From contig CAVVPD010000004.1 of the NCBI GenBank assembly GCA_963750045.1, positions 496,001 to 560,000 of the forward strand: a stretch of DNA of 64,000 nucleotides, in the 5' to 3' direction. The notes beneath the pieces are model-generated. The model was not told where the DNA came from. It saw nothing but the letters and a program-made list of their open reading frames with translations, and ran no database searches. How positions within the stretch are numbered: position 1 is the first letter of the stretch; every line of letters starts with the position of its first letter. The position numbers and the translations under genes were made by a program. Positions 45,860 through 54,577 of this stretch are shown here, piece by piece. Source of the DNA: DASUAS01 sp963750045. GTDB taxonomy: Bacteria > Actinomycetota > Acidimicrobiia > IMCC26256 > DASPTH01.

Positions 45860-47583
45860 CGCATCCCCCGTACGAGCTTGCCCGGGCGGGCCCCGGTCTC
45901 CTCGCCGTCGTGCATGATCTCCTCGCCGGCGACGAAGGTCGACCGGTAGCCGTCGGCCCGCTGGATCAGCCGGCGGGCGCCGCCGGGGAGGTCGTGGACC
46001 AGCTCCGGCAACTGCAGCGAGAGCGCGTCGAAGTCGATGACGTTGAGGTCGGCGCGCAACCCCGGCGCCACGACGCCGCGGTCGCGCAAACCGTAGAGGT
46101 GCGCGGTGTCGTGCGACTGCTTCTTCACGACCAGCTCCAGCGGGAGGCGTTCGCCGCGGTCGCGGTCGCGCGCCCAGTGCGTGAGCATGAAGGTCGGGAT
46201 GGACGCGTCGCAGATCGCGCCACAGTGCGCGCCTCCGTCGGAGAGGCCGAGTGCGGCGTTCGGGTGCAGGATCATCTCGCGCATGTCGTCGAGATTGCCG
46301 TAGCTGTACCCGAGCAGCGCCTTCATGACGAGCTCGCGACCGTCGTGACCGAGCATCACGTCGTAGAGCACCGCCTCGGGGTCACGGCCCTCGCGTGCGG
46401 CCATGGCCGCGATGCTCCGCTCGGGTGCGGGTTCGTAGTCCGGCGGCTCGCCGATCGGGAACAGGACGTCGAGGCGGGTCCCGATGACGTCGTCGAGCGG
46501 GCTCGGCGGCGACGTCTCGGCGAGGATCGCGTCGCGGATCTCGGGCCGGCGCAGCTCGGCCACCCGCTCGGCCAGCGGCAGGTGGGCGAGCTTCTGGTAC
46601 GTCGGGCGGCCGAGGAACGGGTGGAAGGTCTGGAATCCGATGAGCAGGTTCAGAGGTCGGCCGCCCACCTGGCCCCGCAGGTCGGCGCCGTCGGCGTTGG
46701 CCTCCTGGGCCAGGCGCAGGACGTCGCGCCACTGGTCGGGGGCGAGGTTGTGCTGTGAGAGCGCGAAGCTCACCGGCCGGCCGATGGCCGCCGAGAGCTT
46801 GCGCATCCAGGCCACCTCGCGTTCGGGCGCGGAGAGGTCCTCGCCCATCACGCCGGCCGGCGCCAGCTCGAAGAGGCCCGTGCCGAGCTCGCCGAGCACA
46901 CGCCCGATCCCGAACAGCTCGTCCTCGGCCGCGAAGGTGCCCGGCACCGGCTCGCCGTCGACGGCGCGGTGCATGATCGTGCGCGACGTCGAGAAGCCCA
47001 GCGCGCCGGCGCGGATGCCGTCCCGCACGAGCGCGGCCATCGCCTCGATGTCGTCGGTGCCGGCGGGTTCGTTGTGCGCGCCCCGCTCCCCCATCACGTA
47101 GGCGCGTACCGCACCGTGCGGCACCTGCGTGCCGACGTCGAGCGCGCGCGGCATCGCGTCGAGCGCATCCAGATACTCGGGGAAGGTCTCCCAGCCCCAC
47201 GTGATCCCTTCGGCGAGCGCGGTGCCGGGGATGTCCTCGACGCCCTCCATGAGCTGGATGAGCCAGTCTTCGCTACCCGGCCGCACCGGCGCGAAGCCGA
47301 CGCCGCAGTTCCCCATCACGACGGTCGTGACCCCGTGCCAGCACGACGGTGTGAGGAGCGGGTCCCAGGTGACCTGGCCGTCGTAGTGCGTGTGGAGGTC
47401 GACGAAGCCCGGGGTGACGAGGAGCCCGTCGGCGTCGAGGGTGCGGCGGGCCGACGCGTCGTCGAGGGCGCCCGGTTCGGCGACCTCGGTGATCATCCCG
47501 TCGTCGGCCGCGATGTCGGCCCGGCGGGCCTCGGTGCCGGTGCCGTCGACCAGCGTGGCCCCGCGGATCACGAGCTCGTGCAT
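45856..47583 (-). CDS. amidohydrolase of the N-acyl-D-amino-acid deacylase type
   Basis: 575 residues. The metal motif GFVDLHTHYDGQVTWDPLL, the MGNCGVGFAPVRPG segment, MGERGAHNEPAG, and a C-terminal GLSDGGAHCGAICDASI with Asp and His are those of the D-aminoacylase branch. These enzymes hydrolyse amide bonds of N-acylated compounds. An AAGGGG ribosome-binding site precedes the ATG at 47583. It leads a four-gene operon (amidohydrolase, Rieske, NTF2, cupin), divergent from an IclR regulator. Confidence 0.87.
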   Translation of the reverse strand: MHELVIRGATLVDGTGTEARRADIAADDGMITEVAEPGALDDASARRTLDADGLLVTPGFVDLHTHYDGQVTWDPLLTPSCWHGVTTVVMGNCGVGFAPVRPGSEDWLIQLMEGVEDIPGTALAEGITWGWETFPEYLDALDAMPRALDVGTQVPHGAVRAYVMGERGAHNEPAGTDDIEAMAALVRDGIRAGALGFSTSRTIMHRAVDGEPVPGTFAAEDELFGIGRVLGELGTGLFELAPAGVMGEDLSAPEREVAWMRKLSAAIGRPVSFALSQHNLAPDQWRDVLRLAQEANADGADLRGQVGGRPLNLLIGFQTFHPFLGRPTYQKLAHLPLAERVAELRRPEIRDAILAETSPPSPLDDVIGTRLDVLFPIGEPPDYEPAPERSIAAMAAREGRDPEAVLYDVMLGHDGRELVMKALLGYSYGNLDDMREMILHPNAALGLSDGGAHCGAICDASIPTFMLTHWARDRDRGERLPLELVVKKQSHDTAHLYGLRDRGVVAPGLRADLNVIDFDALSLQLPELVHDLPGGARRLIQRADGYRSTFVAGEEIMHDGEETGARPGKLVRGMR

Positions 47584-47691
47584 GTGGGTCCCCTTGTCCT
47601 GGTCGACTCCGCTTCGCCGTCCCGTTCTCCGAGCGCGGCTCCGCTTCATCTCCCCCCGGTTTTGCCGTTGTGCCGCCCATCCTCTCATGAT

Positions 47692-47727
47692 CGAAATGTT
47701 CGGCACAAGGGTTGCAATATTCGAACA
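47692..47727. promoter_or_regulatory. inverted repeats in the IclR/amidohydrolase intergenic region
   Basis: TGTTCG (47697-47702) and CGAACA (47722-47727) are inverted copies 19 bp apart. Smaller palindromes CGAA-ATG-TTCG (47692-47702) and TTCGAA (47720-47725) overlap them. The stretch is unusually AT-rich for the window and sits between divergent genes, as expected for an IclR operator. Confidence 0.5.
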
Positions 47728-47747
47728 CTGCTGCGACACTCCGCGGC

Positions 47748-48617
47748 ATGGCCCGGACCTCTCCGCCGACCGACCGTGTCGTGGCCGTCATCTCCCTGCT
47801 CGCCGACCACCGGGACCAGCCGATGACGCTCGCCGAGCTGACCCGGCGCCTCGGCGTCAACAAGTCGACCTGCCACGCCATCCTCGCCAGCCTGGGTGCT
47901 GCGGGCTGGGTGTTGCGTGACCCGGCGCGCAAGACCTACCGGCTCGGGCCCGCGATGGTGGCCCTCGGACGCACCGCGGCCGAGTCGTTCCCCGCGCTCG
48001 ACTTCGCCCGGCCCGCCATGACCGAGCTGAGCCTCGAGTTCGCGGCCTCGTGCGCGGCGCTCGGCGTCGGCGACGGCGAGATCACCGTGCTCGACCGGGC
48101 GGGCGACACGCGTGGCGGGTTCCGGGTCGGCACGACCTATCCGCTCCGCCCTCCGCTCGGCGCCGCGGTGCTCGCCTGGGCCGACGCCGACGCGCGCGAC
48201 TCGTGGCTCGCGCAGGTCCCCGCCGACACCCGCGACCACTATCGCGACGCCCTCGCCGCCACGCACGACCGAGGGTTCGCGGTCGAGATCTGGTCGACGC
48301 CGGTCGCGCGCGTGCGCGAGCTCGTGCTGCTGCTGGGCACCGACGCGTCGACCGGCGCGGTGCTCGATCGCCTCGCCGACGAGCTCGCGGCCCACGAGGA
48401 GTTCCTCGCGGTGGCGCTCGAGGCCGACGGTGAGTACGCGGTCAACGTCGTGAACGCCCCGGTGTTCGACCACACGGGTCGGGTCACCCTCGTGCTGTCC
48501 CTCACCGGCTTCGCCCGTCCACTGACCGGCCGCGACGTCCTGACCGCCGGGGCGCGGCTCGTCGACGTGACGACGAAGCTCACGGGCGCGCTCACCGGCG
48601 AGACCTCCCACCGCTGA
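47748..48617 (+). CDS. IclR-family transcriptional regulator
   Basis: 289 residues. The winged HTH (about 8-75) includes AVISLLADHRDQPMTLAELT and NKSTCHAILASLGAAGWV; the C-terminal ligand-binding domain follows (ALDFARPAMTELSLEFAASC, YPLRPPLGAAVLAW). It is divergent from the amidohydrolase-Rieske operon and followed 11 nt later by a convergent second amidohydrolase, so it probably controls this cluster. Confidence 0.88.
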   Translation: MARTSPPTDRVVAVISLLADHRDQPMTLAELTRRLGVNKSTCHAILASLGAAGWVLRDPARKTYRLGPAMVALGRTAAESFPALDFARPAMTELSLEFAASCAALGVGDGEITVLDRAGDTRGGFRVGTTYPLRPPLGAAVLAWADADARDSWLAQVPADTRDHYRDALAATHDRGFAVEIWSTPVARVRELVLLLGTDASTGAVLDRLADELAAHEEFLAVALEADGEYAVNVVNAPVFDHTGRVTLVLSLTGFARPLTGRDVLTAGARLVDVTTKLTGALTGETSHR

Positions 48618-48628
48618 GCGGTGCGAGG

Positions 48629-50347
48629 TCAGACCATGGGCGCGGTCTCGGTGTCGCGGCCGGAGCGCAGGAGCGTGCCGTGCCGCGCGTCGGTGAGCTC
48701 GGCGTCGCGCACGATGGCGGCCCCGTTGACGAGCACGTGCTCGATGCCGTCGGCCTCGGCGTAGAGTCGGCCCGCGCCGCCCGGCAGGTCCATCCGCATC
48801 CGCACGTCGTGACTGCCGATCGTCTCGGGGTCGAGCACCACGACGTCGGCCTTCCAGCCCTCGGCGATGCGACCGCGCTCCTTCAGGCCGTAGAGCTGAG
48901 CGGGAGTGTCGGTCAGGAGGTTGATCGCCTCCTCCAACGGCAGCAGCTTGCGCTGGCGGACCGCCTTGCCCAGCACCTCCGTCGCGTAGTTGAACGACGC
49001 GAGGAGGTCGAGGTGGGCGCCGGCGTCGGACGCGCCGATCAGCGCGCGGCGGTCGCGCCACACCTGGATGCGTGCCTTCCAGTCCTCGTCGGTGTCCTGC
49101 GCGGCGACGGTGCCGAAACTCGTGTTCAGCTCGTCGGCGCGGGCGATCGACGTCAGCACGTCCCAGGCGCTGCGACCCTCGGCTTCGGCGATCTCGCCGA
49201 CCATCCGGCCCCGGTAGCCCACGTTCTCCGCGGCGACGACGTCGTGGATCTTGAGGTTCCCCCAGTTGGCGAGCCCCCGCATCGGGTTGTTCGCGCCCTG
49301 GGCCTGTGCGTCGAGCTTGGCGAGCGCTTCCCGGTCGTCGAAGAACTGCAGCTTCTCGTCGAGGGGGAGCCCCATCACGTCCTCCCAGCCGGGCATCGCG
49401 TCGAGCACGAATCCCGAACGGAACGACAGGTAGATCGGGAAGCTCATCGGCACCGTGAGCGCGACCACGCGCCCGCCGTGCGCACGCGCGTAGTCACCGG
49501 CTTCGAGCTTGGCCTCGGCATCGGCGAGGGTCTTGGCGCTGACCCCGAGCACGTTCCAGTTCAGCGGCCGTTGCGCGGCCGCCGACATCGCCGCCATCAG
49601 CTCGACCGCCCACGGCTCGAACGGTCCGACCATCGGGATGAACTCGAGCGACGTGCCGGGGTACTCCGAGACCGTGGCGCAGAGGTCGACGATCTCGTCG
49701 CGGGACGCGTACCGGGACGGCACCATGTGGCCGTCGGCGTCGTTGTGCGTGCGCGCCCACGACGACGAGAACCCGAGAGCGCCCGCATCGAGCCCGGTGC
49801 GCAGCAGCGCCTGCATCGCCTCGAACTCCTCCGGCTTCGCTTCGCGCGCGGTGGACTCCTCGCCCATCACCACGCGGCGGATCGCGGAGTGGCCGACCAT
49901 GAACCCGGCGTTGATCCCGAGGCGGCCCTCGATCTCGCCGAAGTACTCGGCGGTCGACTTCCAGTTCCACGGCACGCCGTCGCGCAGCGACTCGAGCGGC
50001 ATGCCCTCGACGCGGGCGAGCATGCGCATCAGGTAGTCGCCGTCTTCGGGGTCGTCCGACAGCGGCGCGATGGTGAACCCGCAGTTCCCGGCCAGCGCGG
50101 TCGTGACCCCGTGCAACGGCGACGGCGTGAGCGCGCCGTCCCAGAAGACCTGGGCGTCGTAGTGGGTGTGCACGTCGACGAACCCGGGGGTGACCACCTT
50201 GCCGGTCGCGTCGATGACCTCGCCCGCTTCCTCGGTGAGCTGGCCGATGGCGACGATGCGGTCGCCCTGGATGCCGACGTCGGCACGCCGCCGCGCGCTC
50301 CCGGTGCCGTCGATGAGGTCGCCGCCGCGGATCAGGATGTCGTACAT
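48629..50347 (-). CDS. second amidohydrolase, N-acyl-D-amino-acid deacylase type
   Basis: 572 residues, with the same plan as the product at 45.9-47.6 kb: PGFVDVHTHYDAQVFWDGAL, AGNCGFTIAPLSDDPED, MGEESTAREA and GASDAGAHLDLLASF. The two differ strongly in the middle, so they are paralogues rather than a recent duplication. A GGAGG ribosome-binding site precedes the ATG. It converges with the IclR gene; the substrate is unknown. Confidence 0.87.
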   Translation of the reverse strand: MYDILIRGGDLIDGTGSARRRADVGIQGDRIVAIGQLTEEAGEVIDATGKVVTPGFVDVHTHYDAQVFWDGALTPSPLHGVTTALAGNCGFTIAPLSDDPEDGDYLMRMLARVEGMPLESLRDGVPWNWKSTAEYFGEIEGRLGINAGFMVGHSAIRRVVMGEESTAREAKPEEFEAMQALLRTGLDAGALGFSSSWARTHNDADGHMVPSRYASRDEIVDLCATVSEYPGTSLEFIPMVGPFEPWAVELMAAMSAAAQRPLNWNVLGVSAKTLADAEAKLEAGDYARAHGGRVVALTVPMSFPIYLSFRSGFVLDAMPGWEDVMGLPLDEKLQFFDDREALAKLDAQAQGANNPMRGLANWGNLKIHDVVAAENVGYRGRMVGEIAEAEGRSAWDVLTSIARADELNTSFGTVAAQDTDEDWKARIQVWRDRRALIGASDAGAHLDLLASFNYATEVLGKAVRQRKLLPLEEAINLLTDTPAQLYGLKERGRIAEGWKADVVVLDPETIGSHDVRMRMDLPGGAGRLYAEADGIEHVLVNGAAIVRDAELTDARHGTLLRSGRDTETAPMV

Positions 50348-50430
50348 GGGAGGTCCTCCGAGCTGAGTCGTCGGGTCGAGCGTAGACCCGTTGTCCGACC
50401 GGCTCCGGCGACGTCTCGTAAGGTCGGGGC

Positions 50431-51123
50431 ATGGACCTGATCGAGGGGCTGCGCACGACGGGTGCGGTGCGTGACTTCCGACCGGACCCGGTGCCCGACG
50501 ACGTCGTGTACCGGATGCTCGACGCCGCGAGGTTCGCGCCGAACGGCGGCAACCGCCAGGCGTGGCACGTCGTGGTGCTCCAGGACCCGTCGGTGAAGCT
50601 CGCGATCCGGGACCTCTACGTGGCCGGGTGGTACCAGTACCTCGCCCAGGTGGAGGCCGGCCTCACCCCGTTCGCGGCGGTGACCGATCGGGCCGCCGAG
50701 GCCCGGGCGATCGCCCGCGCGCCGGAGATCGCCGAGCGCGCCGCGGGCGCACCACCGGGATTCGCCGAACGGTTCCACGAATCCCCCGTGCTCCTCGTGC
50801 TGCTGGCCGACCTGCGCTTCCTCGCCACCCTGGACCGTGACCTCGGCCGCTCCACGCTGGTGGGCGGCGCGTCGGTCTACCCGTTCGCCTGGAACATCCT
50901 GCTCGCCGCCCACGCCGATGGTCTCGGGGGCGTGCTCACCACGATGGCGATCCTCCACGAACCGGCGGTCAAGGAGCTCCTCGGCGTCCCGGACCACGTC
51001 GCCGTGGCCGGCGTCCTGGCACTCGGCTACCCGGTGGAGCGCGCCACCCGACTCACCCGCAATCCGGTCGAGTCCTTCACCACCGTCGACCGCTACGACG
51101 GGTCCGAGTTCGCCGGCGCGTGA
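50431..51123 (+). CDS. nitroreductase family protein
   Basis: 230 residues of an FMN nitroreductase fold: RTTGAVRDFRPDPVPDDVVY, ARFAPNGGNRQAWHVVVLQD, WNILLAAHADGLGGVLTTMA and VLALGYPVERATRLTR. Such enzymes reduce nitro groups, quinones or enones with NAD(P)H. TAAGGT (50419-50424) lies 6 nt before the ATG, implying leaderless transcription. Confidence 0.85.
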   Translation: MDLIEGLRTTGAVRDFRPDPVPDDVVYRMLDAARFAPNGGNRQAWHVVVLQDPSVKLAIRDLYVAGWYQYLAQVEAGLTPFAAVTDRAAEARAIARAPEIAERAAGAPPGFAERFHESPVLLVLLADLRFLATLDRDLGRSTLVGGASVYPFAWNILLAAHADGLGGVLTTMAILHEPAVKELLGVPDHVAVAGVLALGYPVERATRLTRNPVESFTTVDRYDGSEFAGA

Positions 51124-51125
51124 GG

Positions 51126-51936
51126 TCAGCCACGGGCGCGGATCTCGCCGTGCAGGATGGCGAACCAGCCGTCGGGTGACTCGCTCCAGGCACGCCACGC
51201 GTCGGACATCTCCTGCAGGTCGGCGCGCGTGGCGAGACCGCGGTCCACGGCTTGACCCGCGAACGCGGACGCCACCACCCGGTCGGTCCACATGCCACCC
51301 CACCACGCACGGTCGGCGTCGGAGGCGAAGCACCAGGCGGACGCGGACGCGTCCACCTCGGCGAAGCCGGCGGCGCGCGCCCACCGCAGCAGTTGCCGCC
51401 CGGCGTCGGGCTCGGCGTCGTTGCCGCGTGCGACCAGGTGGTACAGCTCGAGCCAGCGGGTGAGTCGCGGATCCTCAGGGAACCAGGTGAACGACGCGTA
51501 GTCGGAGTCGCGTGCCGCGACCAGGCCGCCGGGGGCGCACACCCGGCGCATCTCGCGCAGCGCGGCGACGGGGTCGGTCAGGTGCTGCAGCACCTGGTGC
51601 GCGTGCACCACGGTGAACGACGCGTCGGGGAACCCGAGCGCGTACACGTCTCCGGTGTCGAACACCACGTTGTCGACTCCCGCCTCCCGCGCGGCGATCG
51701 CGCGCGCTCTCGAGCACCTCGCCCTCGCGATCGATGCCCAGGACCTCCCCGGGCGCGACGCGGCGCGCGAAGTCGATCGTGATGGTGCCCGGGCCACAGC
51801 CCACGTCGAGCACCCGCGTACCGGGCACCAGCACGTCGAGCAGGTAGCCCGCCGAGTTCTCGGCGGTGCGCCACCGGTGCGAGCGCAGGACGCTCTCGTG
51901 GTGCCCGTGGGTATAGGTGTCGCGCGGGGTGCCCAT
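51126..51936 (-). CDS. SAM-dependent methyltransferase (one frameshift)
   Basis: About 269 residues of a class I methyltransferase. Motif I VLDVGCGPGTITIDFARRV, acidic motif GIDREGEVLESA, then after a frame change near 51705 VVFDTGDVYALGFPDASF and HAHQVLQHLTDPVAALREMR. It resembles UbiE/COQ5-type enzymes; the substrate is unknown. TAGCCT (minus strand, 51943-51948) lies 6 nt before the ATG. Confidence 0.83.
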
Positions 51937-51968
51937 GGGCCGAGGCTACCGAGGTGCCGCGGTGCGGG

Positions 51969-52439
51969 TCAGGCGCTTTCGGCGGCCTCGCCGAGGGTGC
52001 GTCGGCGCCGGAGCGCGTCGAAGGCGGTGCCGAGGTGGCGGATCTGGGTGCGGCTGAGGTTCCCGATGAAGTGCCGGCGCACGCCGTCGACGTGGACGGG
52101 CGCGGCCGCCTCGAGCTTGGCCATCCCGTCGTCGGTGAGCACCGCCAGCGTCACCCGTCGGTCGTCGGCGCTCGGCTCCCGGGTCACCAGGCCGTCGCGC
52201 ACCAGGCCGTCGAGCCGGCGGGTGAGCCCGCTCGGTGACAGGTGGAGCCGTATCGCGAGGTCGCACATGCGCAGCCGGCGGCCCGGCGCCTCCGAGAGGT
52301 TCACCAGCACGCCGTAGTCGCCTTCGGTGATCCCGAAGCCCTCGACCAGCTCCGCCTCCAGCGAGGCGTGGACGTCGGCGAAGACCTCCACGAGACCTCG
52401 CCAGGCCCGCATCTCCTCGTCGTCCAGCCAGTCGACCAT
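51969..52439 (-). CDS. MarR-family transcriptional regulator
   Basis: 156 residues with the MarR winged-helix: LVNLSEAPGRRLRMCDLAIR, LSPSGLTRRLDGLVRDGLVT and the wing SADDRRVTLAVLT. The ATG at 52439 has TATTCT (minus strand, 52446-52451) 6 nt upstream. It is divergent from the YceI gene, with two CTTG-N6-CAA sites between them, so autorepression and control of YceI are likely. Confidence 0.87.
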   Translation of the reverse strand: MVDWLDDEEMRAWRGLVEVFADVHASLEAELVEGFGITEGDYGVLVNLSEAPGRRLRMCDLAIRLHLSPSGLTRRLDGLVRDGLVTREPSADDRRVTLAVLTDDGMAKLEAAAPVHVDGVRRHFIGNLSRTQIRHLGTAFDALRRRRTLGEAAESA

Positions 52440-52445
52440 GAACGC

Positions 52446-52493
52446 AGAATACTTGATCTCACAAGCATGTCGCGGAATACTTGCGCGCACAAA
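52446..52493. promoter_or_regulatory. two CTTG-N6-CAA operator-like sites between marR and yceI
   Basis: AATACTTG-N6-CAAG at 52449-52465 and AATACTTG-N6-CAAA at 52476-52493 share the same bases around the N6. The first is a perfect CTTG/CAAG palindrome. They lie directly upstream of the MarR -10 box and within 90 bp of the YceI start. A matching site covers the phasin -35 box at 40872-40885. Confidence 0.55.
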
Positions 52494-52538
52494 GAGGTTG
52501 GACGGGCTGCACGCAATCCTGCGACGAAGGAGCCTCCG

Positions 52539-53088
52539 ATGACCGAACTCTCAGCCCTCACCCCCGGGACCTGGAAGGTGGACCCGTCACACTCGACGGT
52601 GGGCTTCGTGGCCCGCCACCTCATGATCACCAAGGTGCGTGGTCGCTTCACCGACTTCTCCGGTGTGGTCGAGGTCGCGCCCGACCCGCTGCAGTCGACG
52701 ATCGAGGCGACCGTCGACCTGGCGTCGATCAGCACCGGCGACGAAGGTCGCGAACGCGCACCTGCGCGGCGGCGACTTCTTCGACACCGACGGTGGGTCC
52801 TCCCCCAGCATGACCTTTCACAGCACGGGCATCAAGGAGGACGACGGCGACTACGTGCTCTTCGGCGATCTCGCCGTGAGGGGCGTCACCCGTCAGGTCG
52901 AGTTCGCGTTGGAGTTCGACGGCGTCAACACCGACCCGTGGGGTGCCACCAAGGCCGCGTTCAGCGCCGAGACCGAGATCAACCGCCGGGACTTCGGCCT
53001 CGAGTGGAACGTCGCCCTCGAGACCGGTGGTGTACTGGTGGGCGACAAGGTCAAGGTGCAGCTCGACATCCAGATCGTGAAGGCCTGA
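52539..53088 (+). CDS. YceI-family protein (one frameshift)
   Basis: About 183 residues of the lipocalin-like YceI fold: TWKVDPSHSTVGFVARHLMI, KVRGRFTDFSGVVEV, then after an extra base near 52742 HLRGGDFFDTD, MTFHSTGI and INRRDFGLEWNV. Members bind polyisoprenoids or respond to stress; this one has no signal peptide and is cytoplasmic. The GAAGGAG ribosome-binding site marks the ATG at 52539. It is divergent from marR. Confidence 0.87.
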
Positions 53089-53113
53089 GACCTCCCGACG
53101 GAAGGTGGGTGCG

Positions 53114-53562
53114 ATGAAGACCGTCGAACTCGGACACGCGGTGCTCTACGTGCCGCGACCTGGAGCGATCTCGCCACTTCTACGGCGACGTCCTCGGTCT
53201 CCCGGAGATCGGCCCGGCGTTCCCCGGGGCGGCGGCGTTCAGCGGCGGCCGCACCCATCACGAGCTCCTGCTGATCGAGGTCGGCCCAGCGGCGGTGTCG
53301 CCGCCGCCGGGCCGGCGGACCGGCCTGTATCACCTCGGCTTCAAGATCGGCACCACCGACGACGAGCTGCCGCGCCGCAACGACGGAGTTGCACGAGGCC
53401 GGGGTCACGGTCGTGGGCGCGTCCGACCACACGGTCACGCACTCCCTCTACGTCGAGGATCCCGACGGCAACGAGATCGAGCTCTACATCGACGTGCAGC
53501 CCGAGGCGTGGCGTGACGACCCCTCGCTGGTGCTGGCGCCCACCAAGGCCCTGCGCCTCTGA
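53114..53562 (+). CDS. VOC/glyoxalase-family protein (two frameshifts)
   Basis: About 149 residues. Reassembled from three frames (shifts near 53155 and 53390) it reads MKTVELGHAVLYVRDLERSR, HFYGDVLGLPEIG, HHELLLIEVG, GLYHLGFKIGT, then HEAGVTVVGASDHTVTHSLY and DPDGNEIELYIDV. The His and Glu metal ligands of vicinal oxygen chelate enzymes are visible. The reaction is unknown. It follows the YceI gene by 25 nt with a GGAAGG ribosome-binding site. Confidence 0.8.
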
Positions 53563-53566
53563 TCGC

Positions 53567-54541
53567 TCAGCCGGGCAGGTAGTCCTCCAGGCTGGCGATG
53601 GCGAAGCCCTGCTGCTTGCACACCTCGAACACCTTCTTGAGGTCGGCGAGCAGATCGGTGCGGAAGTGCATGAGCACGACGTCGCCCGGCGTGAGCTGAT
53701 CGCCGTCCTGCAGGTCGAAGCGGCCGTCGTTGGTCGAGCCCTTCCACATCACGATGGCCTTGAAGCCGCACGACGCGGCCACGGCCTGCACGTTGGCGTT
53801 GTAGGAGCCGTAGGGCGGCCGGAACAACGTCGGCCGGCGTCCGAAGAGGCCCTGGAGGTCGTCGAGCGTCCCGCAGACCTCGCTCTGCAGTCGCGTGGCC
53901 GAGACGGTCACGAGGTCGGGGTGGTTGACGGTGTGCGCCTCGACGACACCGCCGTAGTCCTGCAGCCGGCGGAAGTAGTCCGCGCCGGCCTCGGCCTCGC
54001 CCTGCACCAGGAACATCGTGAAGGGGACGTTCGCCTGCTGCAAGAGGTCGGCGACGGCCGGATCTCGGACGATGCCGTCGTCGATGCCGAGGAAGATCAC
54101 CTTGTTGGTCGTGGGGATGCGGCTGAACACCGGGGCCTGACCGGTGGGCGGCAGGTCGACGGGCGTCGGTGCCGGCTGCGGGACGAGCCCGAGCCCGGGC
54201 TCGCGCAACTCCACCGCCACCGTCGTGGTCGTCGGCGGCTCCGTGGTGGTGGTGACGGGTGTCGTCGTCGTGGTCGCCGCGGCGGTGGTGGCGCTCGTGA
54301 CGCTGGTGATGCTCGCGGTCGTGGTGTCGTCGCCGACCACGCGCACCGCCGCCGCCTGCGCCGAACGGGGCCGAGCCGCCAGATCCCGCGGCAGGGCGCC
54401 GAACAGCGCGATGAGCGCCACGGTGAAGCCGACTGCGACCCCGAAGCGGCGCCAGCGCACGGCGCTGACCGCGTTCCGGCCCCGATGCGCACCCGGACGT
54501 CGGGCGCGCGGCAGCGCCCGGGGTTGGTCACCGATGGACAC
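53567..54541 (-). CDS. membrane-anchored polysaccharide deacetylase (NodB-like)
   Basis: 324 residues from a GTG at 54541. A basic cytoplasmic N-terminus is followed by a membrane helix (VAVGFTVALIALFGALP, near 40-56), a Thr-rich low-complexity linker (about 80-115) and a NodB domain: FLGIDDGI (Asp-Asp), HTVNHPD (His-xxx-His), RPPYGSYN and a C-terminal MHFRTDLLAD. It would deacetylate cell-surface glycans outside the membrane. The frame stays open far upstream, antisense to the MFS gene; that extension is not protein-like. Confidence 0.85.
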   Translation of the reverse strand: MSIGDQPRALPRARRPGAHRGRNAVSAVRWRRFGVAVGFTVALIALFGALPRDLAARPRSAQAAAVRVVGDDTTTASITSVTSATTAAATTTTTPVTTTTEPPTTTTVAVELREPGLGLVPQPAPTPVDLPPTGQAPVFSRIPTTNKVIFLGIDDGIVRDPAVADLLQQANVPFTMFLVQGEAEAGADYFRRLQDYGGVVEAHTVNHPDLVTVSATRLQSEVCGTLDDLQGLFGRRPTLFRPPYGSYNANVQAVAASCGFKAIVMWKGSTNDGRFDLQDGDQLTPGDVVLMHFRTDLLADLKKVFEVCKQQGFAIASLEDYLPG

Positions 54542-54577
54542 GCCGGACAAGGTACTCGGCGGCGTAGCGTTTCCCCG

